Below are positions 57,408 to 64,000 of a stretch of DNA of 64,000 nucleotides, piece by piece. Origin of the DNA: Abelmoschus esculentus (Eukaryota > Streptophyta > Magnoliopsida > Malvales > Malvaceae); contig JAUCBN010000020.1 of NCBI GenBank assembly GCA_035048815.1, positions 8,687,501 to 8,751,500 of the forward strand, given 5' to 3'. The notes beneath the pieces are model-generated. The model was not told where the DNA came from. It made no database searches and saw nothing but the letters and a program-made list of their open reading frames with translations. The first letter of the stretch is position 1. The number at the start of each line of letters is the position of its first letter. A program made the translations under genes and the position numbers.

Positions 57408-58803
57408 TGATGAGTGTCTAAAAGTCCTATTTTTTAAATTATTTTCCCACTCGTTTATTGCCAATTAAGGACAGATTTAAGGGCAATTTTGGATAATTCT
57501 GCTTATTTTCCATATTTCAGCATCCGAATACTTAAAACATGAATTTATCTATTATTTGGCATAAAACAAATGTATTTGATGGTTTTCTTTCCTAGGCAGG
57601 AAACCACATCATATGAATGGCCCAACAAGAAGACGGATGCTGGAAAAAAAAGATAAAATACAGATAAGCAGCCGCCACGACAACACTTTGGATGCCGCGG
57701 CAGTAGATTGAAGATGACAACTGATGCTCGATAGATAGAGAAAAAGATTTCGATTCTAATGGAGAAAGAGCGAGAGAAAGACGGAGCCAATTTAAGGAGT
57801 CAAGCCTTGGTCAAAGTCAAACGTGGGAAAGAAGAGTTATTTTAGGAAATAGAACAAAGTATCATAGTTTAATTAGGAGATTATATTTTTTTCCCTTTTA
57901 GAATTCTTTCCTTGCATGGAAAAATTTAACCTAGGGCTTGGCCTATATAAGCCACTCATTAGGGCTAGTCAAACACATCGATAGAAGGGAGGAGAGTCGA
58001 AATCCCATAGTATAAACCCTTAGCCGTCGACTACACCATGTTCTAAATCCGTCTCGAGGTTTAGCTTGTTTGTGGAGTAATTGGAGAAGAAAGTTGTATT
58101 ATATTTGATATTTATTAATGCAAACCTATTTTCTTAGTTTATTCTCTCTTGGCAATCACTCTTCTTTGCATATGAGCTCGAGATTATAGTATGTGAAGAA
58201 AAACCTATTTGTCTAATATCGGAAGAGTTAAGCTCACGAAACGAGAGAATACGGTCTTTGCCCAAAGGCATTGACTAATCCGGTTTAGAGATAAACCATC
58301 TAGGATTTCAACGATTAATAAGACACATGTGATTGGTTGTTATTCACCCTTGATTCACGTCGGGAGGTATCACCAAGACATGGGTTTCAACAGTTCTTTT
58401 CGCTTAGGGATAAGGAAGAAGACATACAAGGATGCTCTGTCGAACTATAAAAAGTTGAATTGTCGATAAGGCATAACCTCGCCTAGGCAGCTGCGGCGAC
58501 CCTTAGTGCGACCCGCCGAGGCAGCAAGTAAACCCATTACATTAATAAGTGGATAATTAATATAACTGGATTCTCCTCTACAAAGCATTCAACTTGGCCT
58601 CACTTCTATCATTCTTATTCTCTTATTTTATTTAGTTTTTAAGTAGTTAATTTAGTTATTCCGACCCATCAAATTACTTGTGCTTTTACTTTTATAAGTG
58701 CAGGATTAAGAAATAGTGGACTCAACCCAATCCCTGTGGGTTTGACATCTTAAATACTACAATTTGGCGAAAGGTGAAATTACATAGGACTTCTCAGTTG
58801 TCA
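57408..58803 (+). repeat. 5' LTR of the Athila-type element
   Basis: It starts TGATGAGTGTCTAAAAGTCC and ends TTCTCAGTTGTCA, 1,396 bp. A TATATAA box is at 57944-57950. It lacks the five-unit 15-bp minisatellite present in the two related LTRs at 39344 and 41404. Confidence 0.9.
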
Positions 58804-58810
58804 CCAAATT

Positions 58811-58828
58811 TGGCGCCGTTGCCGGGGA
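58811..58828 (+). other. Primer binding site (tRNA-Asp type) of the Athila-type element
   Basis: TGGCGCCGTTGCCGGGGA, seven bases after the LTR, is the classical Athila primer binding site. Confidence 0.9.
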
Positions 58829-58964
58829 TTGACGCTCAACTTTACTATAAATTATTTCTACACCTCTTTTCTTTTCTTTTTACTTTTAATCTGTAGACAA
58901 TTATCCTTTTGAATCTGAAATCGAGAGAACCGCAAGGTGTCTACGACAAGGGATCCACGAAAGG

Positions 58965-61490
58965 ATGAACGCAGCACCTGGCCAGAAGGGGAACGCTGGT
59001 ATGAATGCCGCCGCGGCAGAAAACCAAGGCATATTCGCAGTTGTTGATCCTACCAATCTGCCTCGACAGGAGCGACCATGCACTATCCGTGATTATCTGG
59101 AGGAAGATTTGGATGGATTAACTCCAGCCGTAGTTATGCCTGATATAGAGGTTGAACATTTTGATTTAAAACCGGTCATATTCAACATGATCAACACTCT
59201 AGGCCAATTTGGAGGATCAGCCAACGAAGATGCTCGACAACATCTTAAGTCCTTCTTAGAAATCTGTAACTATTTCAAGCTTCCGAGAGTCTCCACCGAC
59301 ATCCTGAAATTAAAGTTGTTTCCCTATTCATTAAGCGATAGGGAAAAATCTTGGTTAAACAATCTCCAGCCTGGATCGTTGAACTCATGGACAGAACTAT
59401 GCCAAAGCTTCCTTGCTCGCTTCAGTTACACCAACATGACTGATAAGCTGAGAAACGATATCACATCCTTCAGGCACGATGAAGACGAATCGATGTATGA
59501 GGCTTGGGGAAGATATAAGGAATTATACCGAAAATGCCCCATGCATAGTTTACCCGAGTGGACAGAAGTATCAATCTTCTATAATGTAATTAACACCCCA
59601 ACGAGAATGATGCTTGATGTTTCCGCTAACGGCACACTACTAGACCACCCATCACATGAGAGTTTAGAGATTCAAGACAGGTTAGCAATGAATGACTATC
59701 AGCACCCAACCACCAGGCCAGGCATAACAAGGAGAGGTATGACAACTTCTGACTCCTCAGATTCAATCCTAGCTCAACTTTCAGCCTTGACAAATATGGT
59801 AAAGGATCTACAAAAGCCAAGCCATGTTCGAGAAGTAAAAGCAATCGTCGTTTTTCGTGAGACATGCGGTGACAATCATGACTCGAACGCATGCCCGCAG
59901 AATCCACAATCAACCTTCTATGTTGGGAACTTCAACAAGAATAATATGTCCAATATTTACAACCCAGCATAGAGAAAGCATCCAAACCTCTCGTGGAGCA
60001 ACCCTAACAATGCACTAAACCCGCAACATCAAACTGTGCAACCCACTGGATTCCAGCAAAATAGAACAGTTCAACAGTAGATGCCGCAGCAGGCACTGTC
60101 GCCGTAGCAGACAAATGTCCAGATATTGGAAAACACGTTGCAAACATTCATGGCTCAAACTAGTGCATATATTGTAAACACCAATAAGTTTATCCAAAGA
60201 GCCGATACATTCATGGATAGAGCGGAGATGAGAATGCAAAATAATGAGTTTGCTCTCAAAACACTAGAAATAGAAGTAGGACAAATGAAACAACAGATGA
60301 AAAGCCGACCTATAGGAGGTCTACCTAGTGATACTAAGGTCGCTAGGACCGGTCCACATGAACAATGTAAGGCCATATCCACAAGAAGTGGATTACAACT
60401 AAAGGACCCTGAAATACCTGCTCAGACAGTAGGTAAGCACCCTAAGAAAGTAGCCCCAAAAGAAGCTACTGAAGAAAAACTTGAGGCACAGGAACCAACA
60501 GACGCTGCCGATGAAGATACCGCAGCAGATGATGCCGCAGCCGCACCACAGATACGCTTTCAGTGTTCTGAAAGGATCGATGATCTACGATTACCACCAT
60601 CATTCCCTCAAAGGTTGAAAAAACAAAAGCAAGAATACAAATTTAAGAAATTCTTAGACATTCTTAAACAAGTACATATCAATATACCTTTAGTAGAGGC
60701 AATTAAACAAATGCCCAACTATTCCAAGTTCCTTAAGGATATCTTCTCCGAAAGGAAAAAAATTGGGGAATTTAAAACTATTGCCAAAACAGAAGGGTGT
60801 GTGGCGATGCTGCACAACAAGGCTACAACTAAAAGAAAAGATCCTGACAGCTTTATCATACCTTGTTCTATCGGAGACCAATATGTAGGCAAGGCATTGT
60901 GTGACTTAGGTGTCAGCATCAATCTAATGTCTAAGTCGGTTTTCCAAAAGCTAGGCATCGGAAAGGCAAAGCCAACCACGGTAATGCTGTAACCGACAAA
61001 CTGCTCTTACGTGCAACCGGAAGGAAAGATAAAAGATATTCTGGTAAGAGTGGATAAATTCATATTTCCTACTGACTTCTTAATTTTAGATTGTGAAGTA
61101 GATGAAAATGCCCCAATCATCTTGGGAAGGTCGTTCCTAGCCACAGACAGAACATTGATCTATTGTCAAAAAGGAGAATTAGTCATACGGGTGAATGACC
61201 AACAAATTAAGATCAATGTCTTCAAAGCTCTAAGGCATCCAGATGAACCAGATGAATGTCAACAAATCGAGGTAAAATCTGAATTTAACTTCAATGTAGA
61301 AACGGACTGCCTAGACAAGACCCGCCAAGGCAACTACTACCAAAGCAACGTACCCCTTGACCAAAAGCATACGAGGAAGAAACCACCTGATGAGGAGGCT
61401 CTGACTGAATCATCACATCATCATCCATTAAAAAAGGGGAAGATGGTTGCAGCTGGAGATGCATTCCATTGCACTCCACTAGTAACCTAA
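58965..61490 (+). pseudogene. gag-pro: Athila-type gag-protease frame with four nonsense changes
   Basis: One continuous frame runs from ATG 58965 to TAA 61488-61490, interrupted only by TAG at 59970, 60078 and 60105 and TAA at 60990; no frameshift was found. The gag core includes 'NMINTLGQFGGSANEDARQH' and 'KLKLFPYSLSDREKSWL' (59190-59355), and a CX2-type knuckle is not evident. The protease has 'ALCDLGVSINLMSKSVFQKL' (about 60894-60953), with Asp-Leu-Gly as active site, and 'APIILGRSFLATDRTLI' downstream. The C-terminus is His- and Lys-rich and ends without entering reverse transcriptase. Similar sequence upstream of the ATG (58905-58964) reads in frame, so the natural start may be earlier and non-standard. 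Confidence 0.88.
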
Positions 61491-62500
61491 TTTTTATCTT
61501 ACTATTTTTAATTTACTTTTATGTTTTAGGAGTTAGAACTTTAGTTCTCAGTTTTAGGATTTAGGTTTCGATTTTATTTTACAATGTAGTTTCCAAAATT
61601 TTTATATTTTTCACAGCATCTATTAATTTGATTTTCTGTCAATTAGGGATAATAAAGAAGAATTAAATAGGATAATTAACCCACTAAATTAGCAGCCCGA
61701 CCCAAGCGGCTAAAAAAATTCCGAACGGGAATTATGCCACCTCTAATAACCATTTTTGTCCGGGGTTCGAACTAAACCCCAAACCAAAACCCCAAATCCT
61801 AAACCATATCCCTAAATAATAATATTAGATATATATATATATATGTGATAAATAAATAAACCAAAATCAAAAAATATTATTATTATTTATTATAATCCAA
61901 AATTCAAAAGAATTATTATATTAAATAAAAGTCCATACAAATTTACATTATCCTTACCCAAACCAAATTACAAAAAGTCCATTTACACACTCAACCATAA
62001 CCAAATCTACTAAAACCCAAGTCCATTACATCATAACCCAATCTGTTGGGCCAATAACATTCCAACCCAATTACAACTAAAACCGACATCAGCTTAACCC
62101 AAATACATAACCATACCCATTGCACCCATCAGCTAAACCCTTTACCCGGTAATCACCAAACCTGCATCCAATACCCGGTCCTCGACCCGAATTGACCCGA
62201 CCTTTACTCTCCCAAACCGACCCCTCAGTTTCTTGTTGTCTTTACAGCTTCTGGAATTTTCAGAATGGTAACTGTTTGTCTTCCTGGAGACCATTCAGTT
62301 CGCGCCAAATCGCCACCATGTCGGAGCCACTCCAGCAGCAATTCCGGCCACGTACACGCAAGATGGTCCCCTCATCTCCTCTACAGAACCGACCAAAACA
62401 AAGGGAATAAGAGTGGTCCCTCTCCCCTCGTACATGCCAGCAACGAATCAAGACAAAACAGAGGGCAAATCAGTATTTCAGATCCAATCTAAGCATTTCT
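61491..62500. other. Noncoding sequence, possibly start of another repeat
   Basis: After the gag-protease frame the DNA is T-rich, then (61680-62220) rich in CCCAA/ACCC runs and a (TA)n tract near 61828-61845. Short frames at 62192-62492 have no family match. No terminal repeat pair could be set. Confidence 0.45.
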
Positions 62501-62527
62501 ATTTTATTTTTATCAATGTAAAATGGC

Positions 62528-62535
62528 TATAAAAG
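62528..62535 (+). promoter_or_regulatory. TATA box, probably of a retrotransposon LTR
   Basis: TATAAAAG stands in the context AAATGGCTATAAAAGCCATA, itself a palindrome. The setting resembles plant LTR promoters, with a polyadenylation-like AATGAAA about 50 bases further. No partner LTR is in the window. Confidence 0.5.
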
Positions 62536-64000
62536 CCATAACAGTCGATTGTAAATTTTAGACGGGACTTTTGCCAAGAATCAATGAAAATACATATTCA
62601 GAGCATTTTTCTTGTATCGAATAGAAACTTTAGGGTTAGGTTTTACCTTTGAAGGTCACACCGGTTCCCGTCGCCGGCACCATCATCTTCATCATCTTCT
62701 CCACTGCTTTCTTACTTCAACTCCGTTTTCAAAGAGGGGGTTTGTTTTAAAAAAGGGTTTTCGAAAAATAAGGTCTTGGTTTTAGTTTCAAGAGATTTGA
62801 TTCGAAAAAGAAGATTTTATTTTAGATCTGAATGTTTTCGGTGCTTTCAGACAAAAAAAGAGCTTTTTTTGGCTCACCGGCCGCCGCTCGTGACGACAGA
62901 AACGGTGATCGATTTCTGGAAATACAAAAGGGAATGGATTTGTTCTTTTAATCTTAGAGAGTTTCTTTTCCTCTGTGATCTATTTTCAAATAAATGATAA
63001 ACCAATTTGAGTTTTCTGTCTTGGTTTTGCCGAGTGAAACTATGGGCATGGAAAATAGGAGATGTTTCATTTTCCTTTTTTATTATTTTAATAAATGACA
63101 TTAGATGTCATTAAATCACTTTTTCTCTTAAAAAACATGCCCCTCTGCATTCTGTTTCCATTTTATTTTTATATTTTTATATATCTTAATTTACGTGCTC
63201 ACATAATTTCCATTTGAATTATTTTCTGGTTTTACATTAATTTTCAGGACTTCTTTATTATTTTACATTTATTATATTATATATATCAGGTAATAGGGTA
63301 ATTATACATATGTTATGTATCATATATTATTATATTTGTTTATTATATATTACTTGTATTTATTATATATATTTTTTTGTTATACTGTGTATACAAATTT
63401 AGATCTGATGCCCTATTTTTTTGGGTTTCGAACAATAGCCTTAAAAGCTGTTTTCTTTTTATTATTATTATTATTATTTTTACTTCTGTAAATTCATGCT
63501 TTTCATTTTCCTTTATTTAACTATTCTTTTAACATTCGAAGTTTACTTAAATAATGTTTTTAGTTTTATAACGTCACATCTTTACTTTTTATAATATTTT
63601 ATCTGTTATATATTATATATTGCATGATATTGTTGTTATAATTTATATTATTATATTATGTATATTATCATTATAGTAGTGTATATACATTAATATATCT
63701 TATTTTATATTTAATATTTGTTTTGGTTCATTTGCATAGTATATATTACATTATATTATATTGTTACCTCTCATTACATGTTTATTTATTTACTATTTTA
63801 TTCATTTATTCAATATTTAATTCATTATTTATTTATTTGTTCGATCGGTTTTACGGTGACTCGCAACGGGGAATGGTCCTTATTATTTATAGCCCGTTTG
63901 TTCTAACTTCTAACACCTAACATCTAACATTTTATTTTCTCGCAATTTAATTTACGCAATTTAATTTTCCGCATTTAATTTACGCACTTTAATTTATCGC
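62536..64000. other. AT-rich DNA without identified gene
   Basis: The left part (62640-63000) is moderately GC-rich, the rest is dominated by (TAT)n-like and TTTATT runs. At the end the phrase 'CGCAATTTAATTTACG' repeats three times (63940-63995). No coding region was recognised. Confidence 0.45.

Larger units (their letters stand above)
57408..61600 (+). mobile_element. Athila-type element with gag-protease but no visible reverse transcriptase
   Basis: It has a complete LTR (57408-58803), a tRNA-Asp-type primer binding site and one 2.5-kb gag-protease frame. After 61490 the sequence is noncoding and no reverse transcriptase, integrase or second LTR appears before the window ends. It is either a pol-less derivative or an element truncated or interrupted near 61600. 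Confidence 0.8.

Overview
The window looks like nuclear DNA of a eudicot plant. It is strongly AT-rich, its two convincing host genes have introns with GT/AG borders, and most of the rest is plant LTR retrotransposons in several stages of decay. No bacterial-style operons, phage or CRISPR structures are present. The species cannot be fixed from the sequence alone.

Host genes, both on the minus strand: (1) a four-exon xyloglucan endotransglucosylase/hydrolase gene (1541-2771), intact from signal peptide to C-terminus; (2) a two-exon SNARE-associated Golgi / TVP38-TMEM64 (VTT, DedA-like) membrane protein gene (24140-27166) with a 2.3-kb intron. Neither has a functional partner in the window; they are separated by about 21 kb of repeats.

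Repeat layout, left to right. 3706-4886: two direct copies of a hAT-type MITE-like element, the second cut by a TGTAACACC-type LTR-like sequence. 6850-7475: a decayed Ty3/gypsy integrase remnant. 8077-12434: a three-LTR array of a gag-only element that resembles terminal-repeat retrotransposons with a GAG domain (TR-GAG). 14213-14392 and 23552-23735: two copies of one tRNA-type SINE family. 14920-20684: a Ty1/copia element on the minus strand with a perfect AATCT target-site duplication and very similar LTRs but a ruined coding region. 27630-31690: a truncated minus-strand element of the Tat/Ogre type with a satellite-like 3' region. 31691-57407: a Sirevirus-like Ty1/copia element split by a 20.4-kb Tat/Ogre-like Ty3/gypsy element (32977-53354, perfect CTCAT duplication). 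That element is itself split by a pol-less Athila-type derivative (39344-43071). 57408-about 61600: a further Athila-type element with LTR, tRNA-Asp-type primer binding site and gag-protease frame but no recognisable reverse transcriptase. 61491-64000: unassigned AT-rich sequence with a TATA box.

The main story is nested transposition and the growth of non-autonomous derivatives (gag-only, pol-less, short-internal) beside their autonomous relatives. In the youngest-looking coding frames, several breaks are CAG-to-TAG or TGG-to-TAG/TGA changes, the footprint expected from deamination of methylated cytosine. I did not find an unknown enzymatic or defence system. The most unusual items are the three-LTR gag-only array, the pol-less Athila frame, the SINE pair with an internal duplication, and the satellite seed inside the Ogre-like 3' region.
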